DNA of 64,000 nt from assembly GCA_947447355.1 (NCBI GenBank), contig CANFJF010000001.1, positions 62,001-126,000 on the forward strand. The letters run 5' to 3'. The stretch's first letter is position 1. Every line of letters starts with the position of its first letter. This document shows positions 8,855-16,746 of this stretch, piece by piece. The position numbers were made by a program, and so were the translations under genes. Below the pieces are notes generated by a model. That model saw nothing but the letters and a program-made list of their open reading frames with translations. It was not told the DNA's origin and made no database searches. The DNA comes from Comamonadaceae bacterium (GTDB lineage Bacteria > Pseudomonadota > Gammaproteobacteria > Burkholderiales > Burkholderiaceae_C).

Positions 8855-10020
8855 TGAGTTATCTCCTTGGGTTCGTGGCCGAACACGACCACGGTGTTGT
8901 ATTGCATGGCAAAGCCGCTGGCACCATGGGCCACCGTCCGGCGCACGCCGGCTTTTTGGTGAACACCAGCGCAGCCTCGCGACTGATTGGCGGCTTCAGC
9001 AATGCGCATGAGGCCGCTGCAAAAGATCGGGTTGTATGAGATAGCGCCACCTGACAGATTGGTCGGCAAAGTGCCGGCTGCAGCGAACTCGCCGGTCTCG
9101 GTGGCTTTGACCCACTGGGTGCGCTCGCACAGGCCCAAGCCTTCAAGTGCCAGCAGTTCCTGGTAAGCCGTGGCATCTGCCACCTCAGCCAGGTCAAAGG
9201 CTTGCTTGGGCTGCGTGATACCGGCTTCTGCGTAGGCTTGTTTGGCCGAGGCGGCAAGCGAAGGCACCGTGGCCAGATCTCGGTCACCCAGAAAAGCGGT
9301 TTCGGTGGCCCAACCCATGCCGTGCAGCCAAGCGACGTTTTTGCATTTTTTCTCAGCGATCCATTCGTCACTGGCCAGCACCATGGCGACGGCACCAAAG
9401 CTGGATTTGCTGACCATGCCTGCGGTCAGTGGCCAGCGCAGCATTTTGCCGCCTGCGATCGTCACCCGTTCTTGCGGGAAGGCAGAAAGATGAGGGTAAG
9501 CGACGGCACCTTGATGACGATTTTTCACGGTGATCGACAAAGCTGCTTCACGCAAGCCTGGCACCTGGGCTTCAAGCGCATTGGCCTGTAACGCGTGTGA
9601 TGCCAAGTCGTCCAACGGCAGGGCACGGTGAAAGTACGGGTCGTTGCTGAGTCGCTGTGTTTCGTTGATGTCGGCGGTTTCCGCTGGGTTCCACGAGACC
9701 ACCAACTGGGTTTTGTACATGCCCGAACGAACACGCAGGGCGCCCAGCACAAATGCATGTTCGCTGGATGATGGGGTCGACAGGATGTCGCGACCTACAC
9801 CACCCACCGAACCGGAGGCCATCATGATCGAGATGGCGCGACCGTCGAGCTGGTCATTGCCAGCGACGACGATGCCATCAATTTCTTCAATCGTCATATT
9901 TGCGTCGCGCAGGGCTTGCTGCACAACCGCATGCAAGGACTCTTCCAGATAAGCCTGCTCGGGGTGTCGGGGTGCGTACATGACGCTTCCGATGACCCCG
10001 ACCTGAGGTCGTTTTTGCAT
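8851..10020 (-). CDS. Thiolase-fold protein lacking the nucleophilic cysteine
   Basis: This 389-residue protein belongs to the same thiolase branch as its neighbour. The N-terminal lobe opens with RPQVGVIGSVMYAPR and the nucleophile region reads STPSSSEHAF, with serines where cysteine is expected (about residues 84-86). The C-terminal block TNLSGGAISYNPIFCSGLMRIAEA lacks GHP. The tyrosine seen in VAE(I/M)Y of the other two is not conserved here (LAEVADATAYQE). It may therefore be a non-catalytic subunit paired with the next gene, to which it is coupled by ATGA overlap. It is the first gene of this minus-strand run, facing the divergent CaiB gene. Confidence 0.8.
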   Translation of the reverse strand: MQKRPQVGVIGSVMYAPRHPEQAYLEESLHAVVQQALRDANMTIEEIDGIVVAGNDQLDGRAISIMMASGSVGGVGRDILSTPSSSEHAFVLGALRVRSGMYKTQLVVSWNPAETADINETQRLSNDPYFHRALPLDDLASHALQANALEAQVPGLREAALSITVKNRHQGAVAYPHLSAFPQERVTIAGGKMLRWPLTAGMVSKSSFGAVAMVLASDEWIAEKKCKNVAWLHGMGWATETAFLGDRDLATVPSLAASAKQAYAEAGITQPKQAFDLAEVADATAYQELLALEGLGLCERTQWVKATETGEFAAAGTLPTNLSGGAISYNPIFCSGLMRIAEAANQSRGCAGVHQKAGVRRTVAHGASGFAMQYNTVVVFGHEPKEITQ

Positions 10021-10089
10021 TTTCCACCTTCCAAATGGTTCAAGTTACCGCTGAAAAATGTTAATTTCAAGTGCCGCTTATTATTCGGT

Positions 10090-10119
10090 ATTTCGAAATT
10101 AACTACAAGTTTTCGAAAT
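10090..10119. promoter_or_regulatory. Two TTTCGAAAT palindromes 20 bp apart, possible operator
   Basis: ATTTCGAAAT (10090-10099) and TTTTCGAAAT (10110-10119) share the 8-bp palindrome TTTCGAAA and are exactly 20 bp apart, about two helical turns. They lie 70-100 bases upstream of the thiolase-like gene starting at 10020 and in the divergent spacer to the CaiB gene at 10252. This is the arrangement expected for cooperative binding of two regulator dimers on one DNA face. The regulator is not known. Confidence 0.45.
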
Positions 10120-10186
10120 CATAGCACGTGATGTTGCGCTTGAATTTCTTTTCTGATGACCTTTGAAGCTCATGACATGACTCTTC

Positions 10187-10214
10187 TTGAGAGGCGCAAA
10201 CGTCGGTATATACT
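10187..10214 (+). promoter_or_regulatory. Putative sigma-70 promoter for the CaiB/BaiF gene
   Basis: TTGAGA (10187-10192) and TATACT (10209-10214) are separated by 16 bases and lie 38 bases before the ATG at 10252. The inverted repeat TTCTA-AA-TAGAA starts 17 bases after the -10 element, so a bound repressor there could block early elongation. The match is reasonable but not proven. Confidence 0.45.
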
Positions 10215-10224
10215 TGCTGGTACA

Positions 10225-10242
10225 AATTTATTCTAAATAGAA
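10225..10242. promoter_or_regulatory. Inverted repeat TTCTA-AA-TAGAA within a motif shared with the other operon, possible TetR operator
   Basis: AATTTATTCTAAATAG here closely matches AATTTATTCTTAATGG at 21059-21074, upstream of the second operon. This copy contains a 5-2-5 perfect inverted repeat TTCTAAATAGAA (10231-10242) just before the CaiB start codon. Presence at two promoters of one island and the encoded TetR regulator (11417-12115) suggest a shared operator. The second copy is not symmetric, so this remains tentative. Confidence 0.4.
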
Positions 10243-10251
10243 AATTTCAGT

Positions 10252-11406
10252 ATGACAAAACTTCCTTTGTCCGGCGTGCGAATTCTCAGCTTGGCTGAGC
10301 AGTACCCGGGACCCTATGCCGGCATGTTGCTGGCGGACATGGGCGCCGATGTGATTCTTGTCGAGAGACCTGGCAGCGGGGATCCGTCACGGCGATTCCC
10401 TGGCTTGTTTGCATCGTTCAACCGCAACAAACGTTCGGTGGTACTGGACTTGAAATCGGAAGAGGGACGCGCCTCTTTCCTCGAACTGGTCGATTCCGCC
10501 GATGTCGTGATGGAGGGTTTTCGCCCTGGTGTGATGGACCGACTCAAGCTCGGCGCTGAAGCGCTCAGACTGCATAAGCCGGACCTGGTGTTCGTGTCGA
10601 TCTCTGCATTTGGTCAGAACGGGCCGTTGTCCGGTGTGGCGGGTCACGACCTGAGTATTCAGGCTGCAGCCGGTTTGGTGCAAGTGCCCATTGGACAAGA
10701 GGCTCAAGCGCCGTTGCCGATGTTGCCCCTAGGCGACATTGCGTCGGCCATGTTCGCTGCTTTGGGCGTTGTCACGGCTCTGTTTGCGCGGAAAAGTTCG
10801 GGCAACGGGTCGACGCTGGATGTTTCCATGCTTGATTCACTTGTGAGTTGGATGACGCCGTTTCTGATGCCGCCCATGAACAAGCTGCCAACCCGTGAAT
10901 TGCCACCGCTAGACCCTGGCTACGGTATTTTTCTGACCGCCGACAGCCGTCAAATCACGCTCAGCATCGCCGGTGAAGACAGCATGTGGATGGCGCTTTG
11001 TAATATTCTCTCGCTGCCTCAATTTGCCGATTTGAACGAGGATCAGCGCAGCTCGAGAAGCAAAGAGATCACGCCCTGTTTACGCGAAGCGATTGCCAAG
11101 CAGCCGTTTGAACGTCTTTATCAGCAACTGAAAGATCATTCGATTGCCTTCGGCCCTGTACTGGGTCTTGACGAAGTGCTGAAGGATCCGCAGATGATTG
11201 TTCGCGGCATGACGCAAACGCTGGAGACTGCTGAGGGTAAACAAAAATACGTCAGGCAGCCGATTTTGATGGATGGTCAAGGAGGACTCATCAATCGCTT
11301 ACCGCCGGCATTGGGTCAGCACAACGAAGAACTGTTGGCGCATGCAAAAAAGCCGGCTGCTCATACCGCCCAATCGAAGCTATTGCTGGTGGCGAATCAA
11401 AAATGA
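10252..11406 (+). CDS. CaiB/BaiF family CoA-transferase
   Basis: The 384-residue protein opens with the class III CoA-transferase pattern GVRILSLAEQYPGPYAGMLLADMGADVILVERPGSGD and has FNRNKRSVVLDLKS. The catalytic aspartate is probably in LPLGDIASAM (about residue 161), followed by GNGSTLDVSMLDSLVSW. The family moves CoA between acyl groups in the cytosol. It is the only plus-strand gene of the island, transcribed away from the thiolase-like gene at 10020 and converging on the TetR gene, with 10 bases between the stops. No clear Shine-Dalgarno sequence precedes the ATG. Confidence 0.9.
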   Translation: MTKLPLSGVRILSLAEQYPGPYAGMLLADMGADVILVERPGSGDPSRRFPGLFASFNRNKRSVVLDLKSEEGRASFLELVDSADVVMEGFRPGVMDRLKLGAEALRLHKPDLVFVSISAFGQNGPLSGVAGHDLSIQAAAGLVQVPIGQEAQAPLPMLPLGDIASAMFAALGVVTALFARKSSGNGSTLDVSMLDSLVSWMTPFLMPPMNKLPTRELPPLDPGYGIFLTADSRQITLSIAGEDSMWMALCNILSLPQFADLNEDQRSSRSKEITPCLREAIAKQPFERLYQQLKDHSIAFGPVLGLDEVLKDPQMIVRGMTQTLETAEGKQKYVRQPILMDGQGGLINRLPPALGQHNEELLAHAKKPAAHTAQSKLLLVANQK

Positions 11407-11416
11407 GGCTGGGGCG

Positions 11417-12115
11417 TCACAGTGGTCGTTTGGCTTTCACCATGTTCAATACCAAGGTGGCGATTTTGTCGGCGGTCTCAGCCTGCGTCAGGCGACCGTC
11501 AGCGCGGTACCAGACATAGGACCAGCTGATGATGCCGCCGATAGCCAGAGAGGTGATCTTGACATCATCGACCTCGAATTCGCCGGCTGATACCCCCGCG
11601 GTGAGCAGTGTAAAAATTTTCCTGTCGAATTCGCGGCGCATGTTGTCGATGGCGGCGCTGTCTTCGGTTGACAGGTGTTTTTGCTCACGGTTGTAAATGG
11701 CGATGTGGCCCTGATTCTCAATCACGGCCAGCATGAAGTCGCGGGCTAAATGATGCAGTTTGTCAGTTGGCGACAGATCAGTTGCCACAACCCGGTTGAG
11801 AACATCGAGTGAGGCACGAATCCCGCGGGAGCATATTTCAGCCAGCAAAGCATGCTTCGACTTGAAGTGTGAATAAATGAATGGTTTGGTGACATTCATT
11901 TTTTCTGCCACCGCTTCGAGCGTTGTGTTGCTCAAACCGTTGTGGTGAAAAAGTTCGACGGCCGTGGCGATGATGCGTTCGCGTTTGAGTCTTGAGACTG
12001 CGTCACGAATATCTTCTTCGACATTCAGATCAGCCCCATCAGCAGGGTGTTCAGGCAGACTTCGTTTGGACGTCTTTGTGGCGCTCAACACCTTTGGTTT
12101 GAGTTTTTTAATCAT
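11417..12115 (-). CDS. TetR family transcriptional regulator
   Basis: The 232-residue protein has an N-terminal extension of about 40 charged residues, then a TetR helix-turn-helix (about residues 45-90: RIIATAVELFHHNGLSNTTLEAVAEKMNVTKPFIYSHF in outline) and a helical ligand-binding domain. It follows the zinc-ribbon DUF35 gene by 20 bases and is the last gene of the 21029-11417 minus-strand run, so it is probably cotranscribed with the genes it controls. Related regulators respond to acyl-CoA or aromatic ligands. The shared AT-rich motif at 10225 and 21059 is a candidate target. Confidence 0.9.
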   Translation of the reverse strand: MIKKLKPKVLSATKTSKRSLPEHPADGADLNVEEDIRDAVSRLKRERIIATAVELFHHNGLSNTTLEAVAEKMNVTKPFIYSHFKSKHALLAEICSRGIRASLDVLNRVVATDLSPTDKLHHLARDFMLAVIENQGHIAIYNREQKHLSTEDSAAIDNMRREFDRKIFTLLTAGVSAGEFEVDDVKITSLAIGGIISWSYVWYRADGRLTQAETADKIATLVLNMVKAKRPL

Positions 12116-12135
12116 GCTTTCTCTGTCTGGCGACG

Positions 12136-12558
12136 CTATGCGATTGGATTATGGCGGTTGGCAACAGGTCGAAAAACAAGATCGATCCCATCTTCACGTG
12201 TCTCAAATTGGCCATGCACCGGGAGATCAAGTGAGGGCGGGATATCGCTTCGCCATACGCCAAGCGCCCGAACACCCTCTTCAAGATCAATTGTGACAAG
12301 TGTATAGGGTAGATCCGCGGCGAAGCCTGGGTGAAAGGCGTGGTGGGCAACTGTCCAACTGTGCACCTTGCCGCGGCCACTGGCATCTTTCCAAATGACA
12401 GCGTCTGAATAGCAATGACTGCACAGAAGTTGTGGATAGTGCCGTTTCCGCCCGCACTCGGCGCAGCACTGCAAGCTTAATCGACCTTCTGCCGCTGCAT
12501 CCCAGTAGGGGCGTGACATGGCCGATGGCTCTGGGATAGGTTTGAGTATTTTTTCCAT
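12136..12558 (-). CDS. Zinc-ribbon OB-fold protein (DUF35), partner of thiolase-fold protein
   Basis: The 140-residue protein has an N-terminal helix ending in SRPYWDAAAEGRL, a rubredoxin-like zinc ribbon with C32-x2-C35 and C46-x2-C49, and an OB-fold that starts with the segment VHSWTVAHHAFHP. This is the complete DUF35 architecture seen in ChsH2-type partners of Ltp2-type aldolases. It begins five bases after the stop of the thiolase-fold gene at 12564, as expected for subunits of one complex. Its intact ribbon contrasts with the zinc-less homologue at 7168. The specific substrate is unknown. Confidence 0.88.
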   Translation of the reverse strand: MEKILKPIPEPSAMSRPYWDAAAEGRLSLQCCAECGRKRHYPQLLCSHCYSDAVIWKDASGRGKVHSWTVAHHAFHPGFAADLPYTLVTIDLEEGVRALGVWRSDIPPSLDLPVHGQFETREDGIDLVFRPVANRHNPIA

Positions 12559-12563
12559 AAGAG

Positions 12564-13718
12564 TTATTCCCCTCGCATGATGGCCAAAGCGCCATCACCT
12601 TGGTCGCCGTAACCTGTGACCAGACCGACCTTGGCATTGGCCACTTGGGCGCGTCCGGCATCGCCGCGTAACTGTCGGACCAATTCGACGATGTGGTTCA
12701 GCCCCCAAACGTGGGCCTGCGAGAGCAGTCCGCCGTGCGTATTGGTGGGCAAGGCACCGCCCAAACGCAGACGTCCGCCCGCGACAAAGGGCCCGCCTTC
12801 GCCTTTTTCGCAAAAACCCATGTCTTCAAACTGGCGAATGACAGCGTAAGTGAAGCAGTCATAAATTTCGGCTACTTGGATGTCAGCATGTGTGAAGCCG
12901 CTCATCTCAAAAGCGCGTGGCGCAGCTTTGGCGATGCCCAAGCTGGTCATGTCTGGCCGTTGCGTGATGGATCCTGGTGAGTCGGGATGACCGGTAGCCA
13001 CGCCAGAGATAAAGACTCGTTTGTGGCGTAGATCAGCAGCCTGCGGGGCTGCGCTGACAACAATGGCCGCACCGCCATCGCTTTCCAGGCTGCAATCCAG
13101 CAGACGGAAGGGGTCGGCGATCATCCGCGAGTTGCGGTGGTCTTCCAGTGTGATGGGCTTTTTCATCACGGCATTGCCGTTGAGCAGCGCGTGCTCGCGG
13201 CAGGCCACTGCCACCTCGCCAAAATGCGCGACAGTGGTGCCGTAAAGCTCCATGTGTCGGCGTGCCATCGGGGCGTAGAGTTGTGCAGGAGCAATCGCCC
13301 CCATGGGGTATTCGAACTCGGTCACAAAATGGAACTGCGGCATTTGGTGAATGCGTGCGCCCGCCTTGTTGGAAGCTGCTGTGACATTGCGTCCGAAAGT
13401 GATCAGCACGTGCTTGCAAACGCCGGCGGCAATAGCTGAAGCGGCTGCTTGCAAAGCCATCGTCGGGCTGGCACCGCCGTGCGGGATCAAGGCCGAAAAA
13501 CGCAAGTCGGGTAGACCGAAGTTGTCAATGAAGTCGTCGGCTGTGCCGCTTATCAGACCGATCGGGATCACGCCATCGATGTCTTTGGGCGTCAGCCCTG
13601 CGTCTGCAATCGCTTTGAGCGAGGATTCGATCTGCAACTCGAAGGCGGTCTTGGTCGAGCCCCGCATGTAGACGGTTTCGCCAATACCGGTGACGCAGGC
13701 TTTGTCTGAAAGCGACAT
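12564..13718 (-). CDS. Ltp2-like thiolase-fold protein, probable CoA-ester aldolase or lyase
   Basis: The 384-residue protein is a lipid-transfer-type thiolase homologue. The nucleophile position reads IPHGGASPTM (glycine for cysteine, about residue 81), and the C-terminal block is LPTNTHGGLLSQAHVWGLNH without GHP. VAEIYDCFTYAVI places a tyrosine at residue 286, matching the catalytic tyrosine region of Ltp2, the mycobacterial steroid side-chain aldolase that works with the DUF35 protein ChsH2. The neighbouring gene is exactly such a DUF35 protein. The fold call is firm; retro-aldol cleavage is inferred from family and context, and the second Ltp2 tyrosine is not obvious here. Confidence 0.82.
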   Translation of the reverse strand: MSLSDKACVTGIGETVYMRGSTKTAFELQIESSLKAIADAGLTPKDIDGVIPIGLISGTADDFIDNFGLPDLRFSALIPHGGASPTMALQAAASAIAAGVCKHVLITFGRNVTAASNKAGARIHQMPQFHFVTEFEYPMGAIAPAQLYAPMARRHMELYGTTVAHFGEVAVACREHALLNGNAVMKKPITLEDHRNSRMIADPFRLLDCSLESDGGAAIVVSAAPQAADLRHKRVFISGVATGHPDSPGSITQRPDMTSLGIAKAAPRAFEMSGFTHADIQVAEIYDCFTYAVIRQFEDMGFCEKGEGGPFVAGGRLRLGGALPTNTHGGLLSQAHVWGLNHIVELVRQLRGDAGRAQVANAKVGLVTGYGDQGDGALAIMRGE

Positions 13719-15062
13719 TTATGCCTCCCCTTTGTTCAAATTTTGAGCCGCCGTTGTCGCCGCACTGGCACGACCCCGAGTGCGTTGCCTGGCAATTTGC
13801 TTGCGATAAAAGATGGGATCCAGTTCCAATGCATAGCGGGTGCTGCCCGGGAAATGCTTGGTCAGGTACTTTTGCTCTTCTTCCATGGCGAGGTTCATCT
13901 GCGAAAGATCGGGCAAGGTCTGATCGCCACAGACCAACTCGGTGACCCACTCGGCTTGGTCGTCCATCATGCGGATGTTGCCGCCACCGGCCACATTGAA
14001 CAGGCCAGTGAAATAAAGACCGCTTTCGGTCGGGTGCACAACGCGCAGGTAAAGCTTGACCCGGTGACCATCCATCGGTCGCATGTCGGGGGCCAGAAAT
14101 GGCAGACTGACCGAGTACCCGGTTCCCGCAATGATGCTGTCAAAGGTTTCCTTGCTGCCGTCGAGAAAGGTCACTTCTTGACCATTGACAGATTGGATGC
14201 CCGGCTTGGCCCGGATGCGGTTCCAGACCATGTGCGCCATCAAGGTCGGGTGGCTGGTTGGGTGGGTACGCTTCTTAGGTGTCGTGAAGCCCCATTGCTC
14301 CATACGGCCATAGATGATGCGCACCAGTATTTCGCGAATCGTGCGGCGGACCGGCCAAGGCATCCAAGACTTTTCAAGCAGAGCCAGGGCCCGCGAGTTC
14401 GGCAGACCAAACAACATGCGCGGCATCACCAGCACCGGCGAGCGGGCGGAAATCATGGTCGACTCAGTGACCACACAGATGTCTGCTGCGATATCAACGG
14501 CGCTGTTGCCCATGCCCACCACCAGCACGCGTTTGTCGCGGAAAGGCTCCGGGATACGGTAGGTGTGCGAGTGCAGATACTCGCCCTTAAATTCATCCCG
14601 CCAGGTTGGATGCGTCGGCACACTTTGATGCCCGCTGCCAATCACCACGGCGTCGAACGTGTCGACACTGCCGTCCGCCAGACGAACCTGCCAGCTGCCT
14701 TCATGCTTCGCCACATTCTCTACTTTAGAGTTGAAACGGATGTATTGAATGATGTTGAAATGGGCCGCATAAGCTTCTAAGTAGCGCCGCATGCCTGCAT
14801 GATCCGGGTACAACGGGCCACCTTCCGGAAACGGGAAATCCTTGTAGGCCGTGACGGCCACTTCTGAGTTCAGATGCAGACTCTTATAAGCCGGCGCCAT
14901 GCCGTTGTCGTTGTTGTAAACCCAGAGTCCGCCGATGCACGAGCCCATTTCATACACCACCACCTTGACACCACGTGCGAGAAGGTGCTTAGCCGCGCAC
15001 AGGCCGGCAGCACCCGCGCCGATCACGGCGACCCGTTTTTGAAGTTGTTCAGTCGTTTGCAT
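13719..15062 (-). CDS. Flavin-containing monooxygenase (FMO/Baeyer-Villiger-like)
   Basis: The track starts at 15098, but the ATG at 15062 (MQTTEQLQ) has an AGAGGTG ribosome-binding site and places the FAD motif VIGAGAAGLCAAKHLL right at the N-terminus, so it is preferred (447 residues). FKGEYLHSHTYRIP fits the FMO fingerprint and GMGNSAVDIAAD is the NADPH-binding motif. A short hydrophobic segment lies in the middle of the chain. The family inserts one oxygen atom using FAD, NADPH and O2. Its stop abuts the Ltp2-like gene start. A hydroxylation or ester/lactone-forming step in the pathway is plausible; the substrate is unknown. Confidence 0.86.
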   Translation of the reverse strand: MQTTEQLQKRVAVIGAGAAGLCAAKHLLARGVKVVVYEMGSCIGGLWVYNNDNGMAPAYKSLHLNSEVAVTAYKDFPFPEGGPLYPDHAGMRRYLEAYAAHFNIIQYIRFNSKVENVAKHEGSWQVRLADGSVDTFDAVVIGSGHQSVPTHPTWRDEFKGEYLHSHTYRIPEPFRDKRVLVVGMGNSAVDIAADICVVTESTMISARSPVLVMPRMLFGLPNSRALALLEKSWMPWPVRRTIREILVRIIYGRMEQWGFTTPKKRTHPTSHPTLMAHMVWNRIRAKPGIQSVNGQEVTFLDGSKETFDSIIAGTGYSVSLPFLAPDMRPMDGHRVKLYLRVVHPTESGLYFTGLFNVAGGGNIRMMDDQAEWVTELVCGDQTLPDLSQMNLAMEEEQKYLTKHFPGSTRYALELDPIFYRKQIARQRTRGRASAATTAAQNLNKGEA

Positions 15063-15144
15063 CAGAATGCACCTCTCAAAAAATAAAATAAAGCTCAACC
15101 TACCGCTATCAGAAGCCCACTCGGACGTGATGAGTACAGCTGAC

Positions 15145-16743
15145 TCAGACCTTGCTGGCAGTTAACTCGCTCACTCGACGTGCCGCTAATTTTTTCAGCT
15201 CATTGCGCTGCAGCTTGCCCGTCACCGTCAGCGGTAAGCTCTCGCAGACTTCAATATGGTCTGGCAGTTTGTACTTGGAGGCTTCTTTGGCGCAATGCAG
15301 GCTCAGCGCCTCCAAGTCAACGGTTCCAGGCGAGACAGGGACAACAAAAGCAAAGATGCGCTCGCCGCGCGCCACATCAGGCACGCCGACTACAGCCGCT
15401 TCTTGCACTGAAGGGTGGCGCCGCAGCACTTCTTCTACTTCGGCTGGTGAGACGTTGATACCTGCACGCTTGATCATTTCGCTGATTCGGCCAACAAAGA
15501 CGAAGTCACCATCGGCATTGAACATGCCCATGTCACCGGTCTTGTAGTAGCCGTCATCAGAAAATGTTTTTGCATTTTGAGCCGCACTTGCGCCGCTGTA
15601 GCCGTGGGTGATATAGCCGCGTACTTCGGTCAAGCCGGGCGTGCCGGCCGGAACGATTGCCCCCGTGATTTCGTCTACAAATCGCATTTTCTGCCCCGGC
15701 AATGGAGGACCTTGGCAATGCGCCCGTCTTTCCAAAGGCCAGTGGTGCCACGTGACGGCGCAATTGCCGTAGGTCTCGGTCGCGCCATAGACATTGCACA
15801 GTTCTGCTGCACCCAGTTTCTCGACTGCAAACAGAAAGTCTTCGGGGCTGCCGATCATCAGGCCGGTACGCAGGCTGCTCAGACGCTTGGCTTGGTAGCT
15901 TGGATGACGGACCAGCGCAGAGGTCATGGCGGGCAGGGTGTAAATGGATGTGCAGCGTTCTTCTTCAATCGCAGTCAAGGCGAGTGCGGGGTCAAAGCGC
16001 TCCATCAGCACCAGTGTTGCGCCGTGTGAGAACGTTGCCGGCAACGCATTGGCGCCACCGAAAGCCCAGAACAGCGGGGCCGCCAGCAGGACGCGGTCGG
16101 AGGCGGTGAGTCCCTGACGCTCGCCGATGTTGAAGCCATTTTCAATCAACGCAAATTGCTGTAGCGGTACAGACTTAGGAGCACTGGTGGAGCCCGAGGT
16201 GTAGAGGATGAGTACGTCGTCACCCGCACTTGAACCGTCCCCGGGGGGGGCGACTTCTTGCGGAGTAGCGCTACTCACCTGAATAGCAAAGTCTGGAAAC
16301 TGACCCAGTTCGCCGTCGATCAACCAATTCCGTTCCATCGATGGCATGCCTGGCGCATCTTTCAGAGCCACCAAGTCGGCCTCGAAATGACTGTCGCCAA
16401 AACGGGCTGCCGTGACCAGCAATGACAGCTCAGAATCTTTCAGTAGAACGGCCAACTCTGCCCGCGTTGACCAAGAGCTGAGCGGTACGGTCACCGCGCC
16501 GACAGCGCCAGCGCCCAAACAGACATCAATCCACTCAACCCGGTTGCTCATCAACAGGCCAACACGATCGCCGCGCCGGATACCCAGTGCGTGCATGGCG
16601 CCGGCCACCTGCGCTGCACGTGCCGCTAAGTCGGCGTAACTGAAACGACCCTGCGGGCAGACCAAGGCGGTCTGGTTAGGTGCGCGATCTGCTTGTTCGC
16701 GTACCAAATCAATCAACGTTCGGGAATAAGGTGGCGTCATCAT
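15145..16743 (-). CDS. AMP-forming acyl-CoA synthetase/ligase
   Basis: The 532-residue protein is a class I adenylate-forming enzyme. The P-loop reads ILYTSGSTSAPKSVPL (SA in place of the common TG), followed later by YKTGDMGMFNADGDFVFVGRISEMIKRAG in outline and the C-terminal VTGKLQRNELKK with the catalytic lysine. It would activate a carboxylic acid to its CoA ester with ATP. It starts three bases after the stop of a Bug receptor gene, linking uptake and activation. It probably makes the entry CoA-thioester of the pathway; the acid is not known. Confidence 0.9.
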   Translation of the reverse strand: MMTPPYSRTLIDLVREQADRAPNQTALVCPQGRFSYADLAARAAQVAGAMHALGIRRGDRVGLLMSNRVEWIDVCLGAGAVGAVTVPLSSWSTRAELAVLLKDSELSLLVTAARFGDSHFEADLVALKDAPGMPSMERNWLIDGELGQFPDFAIQVSSATPQEVAPPGDGSSAGDDVLILYTSGSTSAPKSVPLQQFALIENGFNIGERQGLTASDRVLLAAPLFWAFGGANALPATFSHGATLVLMERFDPALALTAIEEERCTSIYTLPAMTSALVRHPSYQAKRLSSLRTGLMIGSPEDFLFAVEKLGAAELCNVYGATETYGNCAVTWHHWPLERRAHCQGPPLPGQKMRFVDEITGAIVPAGTPGLTEVRGYITHGYSGASAAQNAKTFSDDGYYKTGDMGMFNADGDFVFVGRISEMIKRAGINVSPAEVEEVLRRHPSVQEAAVVGVPDVARGERIFAFVVPVSPGTVDLEALSLHCAKEASKYKLPDHIEVCESLPLTVTGKLQRNELKKLAARRVSELTASKV

Positions 16744-16746
16744 TTA

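Noticed and set aside
13743-14780. 345-residue plus-strand ORF opposite the FMO
   Set aside because: Shadow of the FMO gene; no start signal or domain, histidine-rich composition.
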